Part shown: positions 32,836-40,922 of the stretch, piece after piece
Position numbering within the stretch: the first letter of the stretch is position 1
How the letters are laid out: every line of letters begins with the position of its first letter
From: Eubacterium sp.
GTDB lineage: Bacteria; Bacillota; Clostridia; Lachnospirales; Lachnospiraceae
Reading direction: 5' to 3'
NCBI GenBank assembly: GCA_021769425.1
Contig: JAETSX010000001.1
Span: 1-64,000 of the forward strand
DNA length: 64,000 bases
Position numbers and translations under genes: made by a program
The notes under the pieces: generated by a model
Seen by the model: only the letters and a program-made list of their open reading frames with translations
Database searches by the model: none
Told to the model about the DNA's origin: nothing

Positions 32836-33075
32836 CTTCACAGTAAACCCTCATTATGATAAGCCTGCCGTCCGGCGGGCCCATGGCCATCCATACCATG
32901 AAGCGTTAGCCTTCACAGTAAACCCTCATTATGATAAGCCTGCCGTCCGGCGGGCCCCATGGCCATCCATGCTATGAAGCGTTAGCCTTCACAGTAAACT
33001 CCCACCATGCTAAGCCTGTCGTGCGACGGGCCGCATGGCCATCCTACTATGGAAGCCAAGGGCTTTCATAGTAAA
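32836..33075. repeat. Tandem array of about three 75-76 bp units, each with two hairpins around ATGGCCAT
   Basis: cttcacagtaaac / ctttcatagtaaa boundaries at 32836, 32911, 32987, 33063; units 1 and 2 near-identical, unit 3 diverged. Confidence 0.9.
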
Positions 33076-34050
33076 TTTTACAGTTCTCACATTCCCGGCC
33101 TTATCTGAAATCTTTAACACATAATTTCCGGCCTGTGAAACTACTTTGCCGCTCTTAATCCGCTTTCCGTTCAGAGTCGCTTTCTTCACGCCGGAAGTTT
33201 TGTCCTGAAACGTAATTTTCACTTTGCCGCTGTAGGTTTTTGCTTTAACATTTGTCCTGGGCTTCGTCTGGTCAATGGTAAACTTCACTGTTTTCGTACT
33301 GCCTGTCAGCATCTTTACCTTCACTTTGTATCTGCCGTCCTTAACAGCCGTGTATTCATTCTCAGGCTGGCTCTCGTTATTGACCTGGAAGCTTGTAATG
33401 ACGCCGCCGGAAGATGCCTTTACCGTCTTGATTTTCCTATAGCAGCCGTTGTCTTTCACGCCCTTTATGGTACATGTCCCGGTATTGGCGCATTTGGCCG
33501 TTCTGACTGCATAAATACGTTTTGTCCCTTTCATTGTATTCATCGGATAAAAAACGGTGCAGCCGTCTTCCTGCAAAATTCCGTTGGTTTGATACACCTG
33601 AAAAGGATATTTGACCTTCACTGTAATGTCTTTTGTATTCAAAAAATTCAGATCTTTCGGAAAATCCTCCCCGCCCAGAATCTCTTTTTGAATCTCTTCA
33701 AATCCCTGGATGTCCAGCACGGCCTGATCTCTGGTCAGCGCCACAAAAGAATCTTTGCTTTCCGCCCTGGTCATTTTCTGGGTAGACTGATAAACGTTGT
33801 GCACCGTGCCGTTCCTCTCTTCTGTTCCAAGATATGTACAGCCCGCTTCCTTCATCAATTGCTCATAAGTATAGCCCTCTCCCAGTTCTTTTGCAATTGC
33901 CGCTTCTTCCTGACTGGTGGTGTAATATTTTACATCCGCCTGTGACGACAGGTCAGGATTCACTGTGATTGTTTCCTCCATTCCGCAGCCGGCGCATCCT
34001 AAAACAACTGCCATTATAAAAACCATAAACCATCTCTTTTTCATTTTCAT
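33010..34050 (-). CDS. Secreted lipoprotein with LppM-like N-terminal and Ig-like C-terminal region
   Basis: Lipobox LGCAGCG; TVNPDLSSQADVKYYTT; C-term DKAGNVRTVKFTM then a repeat-derived tail. Confidence 0.7.
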   Translation of the reverse strand: MKMKKRWFMVFIMAVVLGCAGCGMEETITVNPDLSSQADVKYYTTSQEEAAIAKELGEGYTYEQLMKEAGCTYLGTEERNGTVHNVYQSTQKMTRAESKDSFVALTRDQAVLDIQGFEEIQKEILGGEDFPKDLNFLNTKDITVKVKYPFQVYQTNGILQEDGCTVFYPMNTMKGTKRIYAVRTAKCANTGTCTIKGVKDNGCYRKIKTVKASSGGVITSFQVNNESQPENEYTAVKDGRYKVKVKMLTGSTKTVKFTIDQTKPRTNVKAKTYSGKVKITFQDKTSGVKKATLNGKRIKSGKVVSQAGNYVLKISDKAGNVRTVKFTMKALGFHSRMAMRPVARQA

Positions 34051-34207
34051 CCTCTTTCTCCTTCTTTCCCATTGCATTTTACTGTTTCCAGCGAGGCGCG
34101 CTTTTCAGGCATCTCATTAAAGCCACTGGCCATTTCACAAAGTATACCACAGAGCAGCGCCAAGTTCAAGAATTGCAGCCTCCAGTCAGAAAACCCCTGA
34201 ACTAAGA

Positions 34208-34354
34208 GTTGCTGTTCACGCCTATAGCGCCCACAGTAACAGACCCGGCCTATTTAAAGTTGCCTTACAGCAAGAGGCTGGACTCTGGCTCCAATACGGT
34301 ATTGGCCTGCAACCGTGCAGCGCGGTGCACGGTCCAGGAGTGAACAGTGACAAC
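34208..34354. repeat. Intergenic palindromic element
   Basis: gttgctgttcac / gtgaacagtgacaac ends; internal ccaatac-g-gtattgg and ccgtgca-gcgcgg-tgcacgg hairpins. Confidence 0.6.
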
Positions 34355-34440
34355 TAAGATCATTCAAAAACAGAGAGCCGTTTTCAGCTCCCTGTTTTCC
34401 CACTGCGCTGCCCCATTTTTGATATGCCCAAAATATAATT

Positions 34441-35235
34441 CTATTCCTGAGGCACATTTTCCTCCGGCGCACTTTCACTGCCTGCCGCGTCCGCTCCCTC
34501 TGCCGGCGCTTCACCGGAAGGCGTATCCCCATTTTCTCCTGCAGCGTTCTGAATGGGCGTAATAATAATGTTTTCTGCCTGCACGTTAGTTTTGCGTTTT
34601 ACAATATCCTCCACCTGGGCCCGCTTTGCATCCGTAACCTCTCCCATATTCAGAACCACGTCCGCATTGCCGTCTGTAATGCTTACCACCACATCCGTAA
34701 ATCCCTTTGCTTCCAACAGCATCTCAGCAGCGGCTTCCCGCTCTGCCACGTCTGTCATGGCGATCATGGCATTGATGGCGTCCTGCTTCTGTTCTTCCCC
34801 AATACTGGTATTGTTGATAATCTCCAGCAATGACGCTTTATTCTGGGAACGGACCTGCTCCCGGTTCAGTTTTACCTCTGACGCAAAATCCACGCTGTTT
34901 ACATTCGTGCTGGTCAGCACGGCTTCTCCTGGATTATCCACGCCGTCGCTTTGGCCGTTGGCCTTTGCAATCTCTTCCCCCGTTTTAATTCCAAGATCTG
35001 CATCCTGCGCCTCTGCGGCCGTTTCCTCACTGGCTTCTGTGTCTGTAAAAATATCCTCTGCGCTGTACATGTCTTCGTCGGATATTTCATATGTACTTTC
35101 ATTGGTGTCTGCACTGGCCTCCTTGGCCAGATCGCTGTCGCTCTGGCTTCCGGTATACTGCAGATAGCCTGCCACAGCAATCATAAGAGCCAGAGCCGTA
35201 ATAATAATCTGGTTCTTTTTAAATACTTTCTTCAA
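34441..35235 (-). CDS. spoIIIAH: Stage III sporulation protein AH
   Basis: N-term MKKVFKKNQIIITALALMIAVAGYLQYT; C-term domain GFTDVVVSITDGNADVVLNMGEVTDAKRAQVEDIVKRKT; last in the spoIIIA operon. Confidence 0.95.
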   Translation of the reverse strand: MKKVFKKNQIIITALALMIAVAGYLQYTGSQSDSDLAKEASADTNESTYEISDEDMYSAEDIFTDTEASEETAAEAQDADLGIKTGEEIAKANGQSDGVDNPGEAVLTSTNVNSVDFASEVKLNREQVRSQNKASLLEIINNTSIGEEQKQDAINAMIAMTDVAEREAAAEMLLEAKGFTDVVVSITDGNADVVLNMGEVTDAKRAQVEDIVKRKTNVQAENIIITPIQNAAGENGDTPSGEAPAEGADAAGSESAPEENVPQE

Positions 35236-35251
35236 AACTGATACCCTCCTG

Positions 35252-35833
35252 TCAATTCATCTTAACTACCTTAATTTTATGTACTTCCACTGGAAATAAT
35301 GCCAAAACTGCATCGGAAATATTTTTTACTGTTTTCGCATTCTCACCTCCCTCTGCCACCACCAGCACGCCCTCTATCTGAGGTGTTGTTTCTTTTGCCA
35401 CAAAAGGCTGTCCATTCTCCGTTTCTTTGGAAAATACAGTTTCCTCCTGATACTGGCTTTCACGGGTATTCCGTTTCACGGTTCCGTCTTCCTCTGAGAC
35501 TTCCTGGCTGCTGCGGGTAATATCTTTATCTAAAATCCTCTCCCCATCATCTTTCAGCGTAATCATTACCTCCACCTTCCCCACCCCCTCCATTTCCCCT
35601 AAAATCTGTTCCAGCTTCCGCTCCAGCTCCCTTCCGTAACTGATTTTGTTTTCCGCACCCTGCTCTGTTTTTTCACTGCTTTCTTTTTCCGGCATATTCT
35701 GTTCCTTATTTTTGTCCGTATCAGCGGGCATTGCAATGATCAGCAGCAAAATGCCTGCCAGTCCCCCGATGAAAAGCTGATTTTTCGATATTCCCTTGAT
35801 TTTTTCCAGAGAAAACCATCCCTTTTTTTTCAT
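35252..35833 (-). CDS. spoIIIAG: Stage III sporulation protein AG
   Basis: LEQILGEMEGVGKVEVMITLKDDGERILDKD; operon position. Confidence 0.93.
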   Translation of the reverse strand: MKKKGWFSLEKIKGISKNQLFIGGLAGILLLIIAMPADTDKNKEQNMPEKESSEKTEQGAENKISYGRELERKLEQILGEMEGVGKVEVMITLKDDGERILDKDITRSSQEVSEEDGTVKRNTRESQYQEETVFSKETENGQPFVAKETTPQIEGVLVVAEGGENAKTVKNISDAVLALFPVEVHKIKVVKMN

Positions 35834-35901
35834 GAATTCCCTCATTCCTTTCCAAATATAAACACGATAGGAAAATTGCACTGACCAAACGCATTTCCCC
35901 T

Positions 35902-36453
35902 TTATTCTCCCTGCACCGCAACTGTAATCCTGTCTTCCTCCAAACGGTAAAATTCCATCAATTCCTGTTTCAATTCGCCTGCCCTGGGATATTTGGAGCT
36001 GTCATCCCCAAAGGACACTTTAGGAACTGAAACGCCCTCTTCAGCCATGCTTACCTCCATAGCTATGGATTCCACCTGATAGTCCTCTGACAAATGCACC
36101 TCCACTCTGAGAGGCTGCAGTCCCTTTCCCTCTGCAATTTGGCCGACGTCCATTTCAATTGCGCGTTCATATTCCCGCACATACGCCTTTTTTTGGGTCT
36201 GCTCCAGATGTGCGGTATCCAGCTTGATATTGTCAAGCTCCTGAAAAAAACCTGCCTGGCTGATTTTTTGCATCAGCGCCTCTTCCTGCCCCAGAACAGA
36301 CAGTACCGGAGCAGCCACCAGAATCATCAAAAGCATTCCGGAAAAAAACCTGACATATTTTCGGTAGCTCTCTCTTGGCAGCAGATGAATGACGATATTC
36401 ATAAAAATGTAAAAGCAAACGATATTTTTTACCCAGGTATAGACAATTTCCAT
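35902..36453 (-). CDS. spoIIIAF: Stage III sporulation protein AF
   Basis: N-term two-TM; LLPRESYRKYVRFFSGMLLMILVAAPVL; operon position. Confidence 0.92.
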   Translation of the reverse strand: MEIVYTWVKNIVCFYIFMNIVIHLLPRESYRKYVRFFSGMLLMILVAAPVLSVLGQEEALMQKISQAGFFQELDNIKLDTAHLEQTQKKAYVREYERAIEMDVGQIAEGKGLQPLRVEVHLSEDYQVESIAMEVSMAEEGVSVPKVSFGDDSSKYPRAGELKQELMEFYRLEEDRITVAVQGE

Positions 36454-36606
36454 TCCCTTTCCCCTTTCATGATATAGCGGCAATTTTCCTTTGTGCGGCT
36501 GTGTGCATATTGTTATACTTAGCGTCAGTTTTTTCGACGCTTAGTATAAAAGGCTGCTCTGTCTAAACTTTCCTTGAGAAACGCTGCTGCCCCCTTCTTA
36601 GGAATT

Positions 36607-37878
36607 TTAATGGTTATAGGTAGTAGCCGCCGTCACCATGGCGATGGTGACCAGAAACATCACCGCAGTGGTCACCACTGTCTTTCCCAGCATCCTTCCG
36701 CTCTCTCCTGCGCTGCTGATGCAGCCAATCATCCGTTTGTCTGAAATGGGCTGAATCACCGCCGCCAGTATTTTATAGAGAAAGGTCATAACGCCGACTT
36801 TAATCAGCGGCTCTGCACACAGCGCCAAAAGCGCCAGAATCGCCGCAAGGCCGATCCCGTTTTTAATGATAATTCCGGAACCCACCATAATCTCTGTCAC
36901 TGCATTGATGGAAGTTCCAAGCCCCGGCAGCATGCCTGCCGTCTTGGAAATCAGACCTGTTTTAAAGCTATCAATCACCGGCGTCAGCAGATTCTGCACC
37001 ACATTAATTCCGATTACAATGGTAAACAGGAATTTCAGCGCCCAGGTAACGCCGAATTTCAGCAGCTCCGTCATTTTCGACAGCAGCTCCTCTTCTGTGA
37101 GATAATTCATAAGTTCCAGCGCCATATAAATCTGTACAGCCGGAAGAATCAGGTATTTCAATACCCATTCCATGCCATAAATCAAAAGAAAGGTCATATC
37201 ATAAAATCCCGCCGCCGTGGTAATCTGACCGGAAAACGCCATACTCATGGTAAAGGTGGGAATCAGCGCTTTCAGAAATACCATCATCCCTTCCAATACC
37301 TCTGCCGACACATCCCGGAGGATAAAAAAGGATTTCATCAAAAGCACCAGAAGCAGCATGTACACCAGATAAAAACTGATTTCCGTCACCGCCGGATTTT
37401 CAAATACATCCGCAAAATTATACAAAATGGCAAATGCCAGGCACAGCAGCACGATCTGCACCAGCGTTTTCCGAAAAGCGGTAATTTCTCCGAATATCAT
37501 ATTGAAGATTTCTTGTATCAGCCAGCCTTTGTCAATTTCCTCTCCTGCAATCAAACGTTCCACCAGATCTTTGAAATTAAGTTCCTTTGTAATCTCCTGC
37601 TGGCCCAATATCCCGTCAATATCGGAAAAATCCAATTCTGCCAGATAAGACTCCACTTCTGATAATGTCTCGTAAGACGCCGTTTCTTCTTGCACTTCCG
37701 ATAATGTTTCGTAAGACGCCGTTTCTTTTTGCATTTCATATTTCCCGGGCTCCGCTCCATATATTTTCCCTGACAGCAGAAATATACCTGCCGCCATCCC
37801 AAAAGCATACATCCATCCTCTTCGTATGGCTGCCCGTTTCTGCGGAATATGTATCCATCCTCTTTTCAACCTGCCCAC
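36607..37878 (-). CDS. spoIIIAE: Stage III sporulation protein AE
   Basis: Multi-TM, VQNLLTPVIDSFKTGLISKTAGMLPGLGTSINAVTEIMVGSGIIIKNGIG; start uncertain. Confidence 0.93.
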   Translation of the reverse strand: MGRLKRGWIHIPQKRAAIRRGWMYAFGMAAGIFLLSGKIYGAEPGKYEMQKETASYETLSEVQEETASYETLSEVESYLAELDFSDIDGILGQQEITKELNFKDLVERLIAGEEIDKGWLIQEIFNMIFGEITAFRKTLVQIVLLCLAFAILYNFADVFENPAVTEISFYLVYMLLLVLLMKSFFILRDVSAEVLEGMMVFLKALIPTFTMSMAFSGQITTAAGFYDMTFLLIYGMEWVLKYLILPAVQIYMALELMNYLTEEELLSKMTELLKFGVTWALKFLFTIVIGINVVQNLLTPVIDSFKTGLISKTAGMLPGLGTSINAVTEIMVGSGIIIKNGIGLAAILALLALCAEPLIKVGVMTFLYKILAAVIQPISDKRMIGCISSAGESGRMLGKTVVTTAVMFLVTIAMVTAATTYNH

Positions 37879-37879
37879 C

Positions 37880-38266
37880 TCAACTTAAGAACTCCCCTAT
37901 GGTTTCCAACAGCGCCAGCAGCACCGGCATGCTGATCACAAGAATCGACAGTTTTCCAAACATCTCAATCTGACCTGCCACCGCCTGATAACCCGCATCT
38001 TTGCAAAGATTGGAAGAAAATTCCGCCACATAGGTGATTCCAATCATTTTAATCAAAATGGCAATATATCCGGTATCCAGCCTGACATAGTCCTGCATCC
38101 TGCCTATCACTGACAGCACCAGCTCCAGCTTGGACATAATAAAATAAAAAATACACAGGGACACCCCCAGGGTAACGAACAGCTCATATTCCTTCTTCTG
38201 CTCTTTTAACATAATCCCAAGCAGCATTCCCGCAATGCCCAGAACTGCAATCTTTAAAATATCCAT
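37880..38266 (-). CDS. spoIIIAD: Stage III sporulation protein AD
   Basis: MDILKIAVLGIAGMLLGIMLKEQKKEYE; operon position. Confidence 0.93.
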   Translation of the reverse strand: MDILKIAVLGIAGMLLGIMLKEQKKEYELFVTLGVSLCIFYFIMSKLELVLSVIGRMQDYVRLDTGYIAILIKMIGITYVAEFSSNLCKDAGYQAVAGQIEMFGKLSILVISMPVLLALLETIGEFLS

Positions 38267-38388
38267 TCTCTGACTCTCCATGATCCTCAAATTTCTTAAA
38301 CAAGCTCTAATACTACAGCGAACTTTTTATAATTGAATGCAGATGAAAATACAGAATTTCCCATCCCTTTCTTTCCGGCTCCATCCAT

Positions 38389-38583
38389 TTACAATGCAAA
38401 CAGGTTCCTCATGGTCTCAAATAATTCATAAATATAAGGCACTATCCAAAACAGTACAATCAAAAGTCCCGCCAGACTGGTGAGAAATGCATGCTCCTCC
38501 CGCCCGCTGTGTTTTAAGACCTGACTCAATACGGTAACCAGTATTCCCACTGCCGCAATTTTAAAAATCAAACTTATACTCAT
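38389..38583 (-). CDS. spoIIIAC: Stage III sporulation protein AC
   Basis: MSISLIFKIAAVGILVTVLSQVLKHSGREEHAFLTSLAGLLIVLFWI; start set at the internal Met. Confidence 0.93.
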   Translation of the reverse strand: MSISLIFKIAAVGILVTVLSQVLKHSGREEHAFLTSLAGLLIVLFWIVPYIYELFETMRNLFAL

Positions 38584-38606
38584 AGCTTCCTCCGTACGTC
38601 CCCACA

Positions 38607-39122
38607 CTATATCAGCAGAATTACCAGAAACAAACCGCACATCAGGCTTAAGGTACGGGCCACTTTCTGCCTGTCCTTCAATTCTTTCTGGGCCCTCTGG
38701 ATAAACACTTCCGTCTGCTCCATATACAGTTCCAGATTCTTTAACTGCATCTGCACATCCAGATATCCGAAATTCTCTCCCGCCCGCTTAAACAGCCCCT
38801 GTTCTTCCCTGGTAAAATAAAATTTTCCCGATTCTTCCTCTACCAGCCTGCTCCAGAATTCCCCGATACTCTCCTCATTTTCCTCCAGTTCCTCTGCCGC
38901 CCGTTTCAAAAAATCTGAAAAAGGCGCTTTTCCCTGGGTGGCTATCTGAAGAAACGCCTCCCTTAAGGGAGTCCTGGCATAAGCAATCTCTCCCTGCAGC
39001 ATCAAAAACATCTCCTTCATGCCAATCAGTTGCTCCACATGCTCTTTCAGTTCCTCATTGATTTTCCAGCCATACAAAAGAGATGCTGCAAGAACCAAAA
39101 GGCTTCCCAATAATTTCAGCAT
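38607..39122 (-). CDS. spoIIIAB: Stage III sporulation protein AB
   Basis: ~170 aa with terminal TMs; IGMKEMFLMLQGEIAYARTPLREAF; operon position. Confidence 0.93.
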   Translation of the reverse strand: MLKLLGSLLVLAASLLYGWKINEELKEHVEQLIGMKEMFLMLQGEIAYARTPLREAFLQIATQGKAPFSDFLKRAAEELEENEESIGEFWSRLVEEESGKFYFTREEQGLFKRAGENFGYLDVQMQLKNLELYMEQTEVFIQRAQKELKDRQKVARTLSLMCGLFLVILLI

Positions 39123-40072
39123 AATTTCTGCAGCTTTCCGTCGTATACGGAAAACCTTCTCTCCCCTTTCTCTCCCAGGTTCAGCAGCACAAACCGTTCA
39201 AAGTACTCCTTCTTCAACCATCTCTTTAAATACATTTTTTCCTGCAGTTCCTGAATACTTCCTGCATGCATGGTGCCCAGAATCCGGCAGCCGCAGTGGA
39301 GTACTTCCTCCACTGCCAGGCAGTCTTCTTTCCCGCCCAGTTCATCCACCGCAATAATCTGCGGCGACATGCTCCGTATCAGAAGCCGCATTCCCTCCGC
39401 CTTGGGACAGGCATCTAATACATCCGTCCGACAGCCCAGGTCATTCTGAGGAATCCCGAAAAAGCTGGCCGCCACCTCCCCCCGCTCGTCCACCAGGCCG
39501 ATTTTCTCTCCCGGCAGAATCTTGGTTCCTTCTGACAGCAGGCGGATACAATCCCGGAGCATGGTTGTCTTCCCCACTCCGGGAGGCGAAAGCAGCAATG
39601 TATTATAAATTCCCCCCGCTCGGCACAGCCATGGAAGAAGCTCTTTGGCACAGTCCTTCTTCTGTCTTGCCACACGGATATTCAGGCTGGAAATATTGCG
39701 AATTGCCATAATTTTGCCTTGTTCACAGACAGTTTTCCCAGCCACCCCGATCCGGTGTCCGCCCTGAATGGTAAAAAAACCATTCCGTATTTCTTCCTCC
39801 AGGGCATACATGGAATACTGACTCATTCTGGCTAAAGTTTCTTTCATATCCTGCTCTGTCCAGAGATAGGCATTTTGGGCACTTTTCGGAATGAACCGCT
39901 CCTCCCTTACCAGACATCCTTCGCTGCTCCAGAACCATTCTGTTCCCCGGCCTGAGATTATCACAGGCTGTCCGATCCGCAGTCTGATTTCTTCCGGTTC
40001 CTTGTTTCTTTCAAAGCTTTTTCGGCAGAGTTCCCTTAAGGCTCCCGGAAATACCCGGATAATTTCTTCCAT
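39116..40072 (-). CDS. spoIIIAA: Stage III sporulation protein AA (AAA ATPase)
   Basis: LLLSPPGVGKTTMLRDCIRLLSEG, GLVDERGEVAAS, SPQIIAVDELGG. Confidence 0.94.
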   Translation of the reverse strand: MEEIIRVFPGALRELCRKSFERNKEPEEIRLRIGQPVIISGRGTEWFWSSEGCLVREERFIPKSAQNAYLWTEQDMKETLARMSQYSMYALEEEIRNGFFTIQGGHRIGVAGKTVCEQGKIMAIRNISSLNIRVARQKKDCAKELLPWLCRAGGIYNTLLLSPPGVGKTTMLRDCIRLLSEGTKILPGEKIGLVDERGEVAASFFGIPQNDLGCRTDVLDACPKAEGMRLLIRSMSPQIIAVDELGGKEDCLAVEEVLHCGCRILGTMHAGSIQELQEKMYLKRWLKKEYFERFVLLNLGEKGERRFSVYDGKLQKLC

Positions 40073-40230
40073 GCGCCCTCCTTTCTGCTGCAGCATTCCG
40101 AATTCCTTTCCTGCCGCATTGTGCTGCAATCATTCTAATCTCTTTACCGCTGCTTCCTGCTATCCATCTTTTTGTACCTGATTCCATATATATGTACAGG
40201 CCTGGAGAAATATTCCTCTTGATTAAAAAA

Positions 40231-40281
40231 GCTCCTTTCCGGTAAGAAATCAATCCATTAGAATTCTTACCGGAAAAGAGC
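40231..40281. terminator. Terminator-like hairpin upstream of spoIIIAA
   Basis: gctcctttccggtaagaa / ttcttaccggaaaagagcc stem. Confidence 0.6.
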
Positions 40282-40516
40282 CTTCGATATTTCCTAAAAC
40301 CAAAATTTATTTTCCTGAAATTGAACAAAGTGGCAAACCCACCTCAACTCCCCCGCCCCTCAATCCCCCAGGGATTGCACACTTTGGGCACCGTGCACAT
40401 TTGCGAAGCAATATCTACCTCTTGTGCGAGTACCCTCGCTTCGCTGGGGCAGACTCTGCGCATCTTTATTTTTTATCTTAAAGGAAATCCGAAGGAATTT
40501 CCTTTAAGACAAGAAA

Positions 40517-40554
40517 AGCCTTGTATCATCTATTCCCATAGTTGATACAAGGCT
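40517..40554 (-). terminator. rpsU terminator
   Basis: agccttgtatca / tgatacaaggct stem immediately downstream of rpsU. Confidence 0.75.
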
Positions 40555-40565
40555 CTTTCTCTTAA

Positions 40566-40742
40566 TTAATTATATTTACGCTTCCTTGCCGCTTCGGATT
40601 TCTTCTTGCGTCTTACGCTTGGCTTTTCGTAATGCTCTCTCTTACGAATCTCCTGCTGAATACCAGCCTTCGCACAGTTTCTTTTGAATCTGCGTAAAGC
40701 GCTATCCAAAGTTTCGTTTTCTTTTACGATAACATTTGACAT
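40566..40742 (-). CDS. rpsU: 30S ribosomal protein S21 (58 aa; absent from the ORF track because it is short)
   Basis: Translation [58 protein letters not shown]. Confidence 0.97.
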   Translation of the reverse strand: MSNVIVKENETLDSALRRFKRNCAKAGIQQEIRKREHYEKPSVRRKKKSEAARKRKYN

Positions 40743-40922
40743 AGTCTCACACCTAACCTCCCTCCAGTTGCGTATTGTGCATATTCAACTGTTTGGGTCA
40801 TTTTATTGCACTGCTATTAATTATAACAGATATTTCCGGTAAGTCAACCATTTTTAAGGAAAACTTTTAAATACTGATCCCCATCTATGGCTGCCCGTGC
40901 CTTTCGGCCGTCCCCGGCGCTC

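Noticed and set aside
32836-33075. CRISPR array
   Set aside because: Only about three 75-76 bp units, directly abutting with no unique spacers and no cas genes; better explained as a structured tandem repeat.
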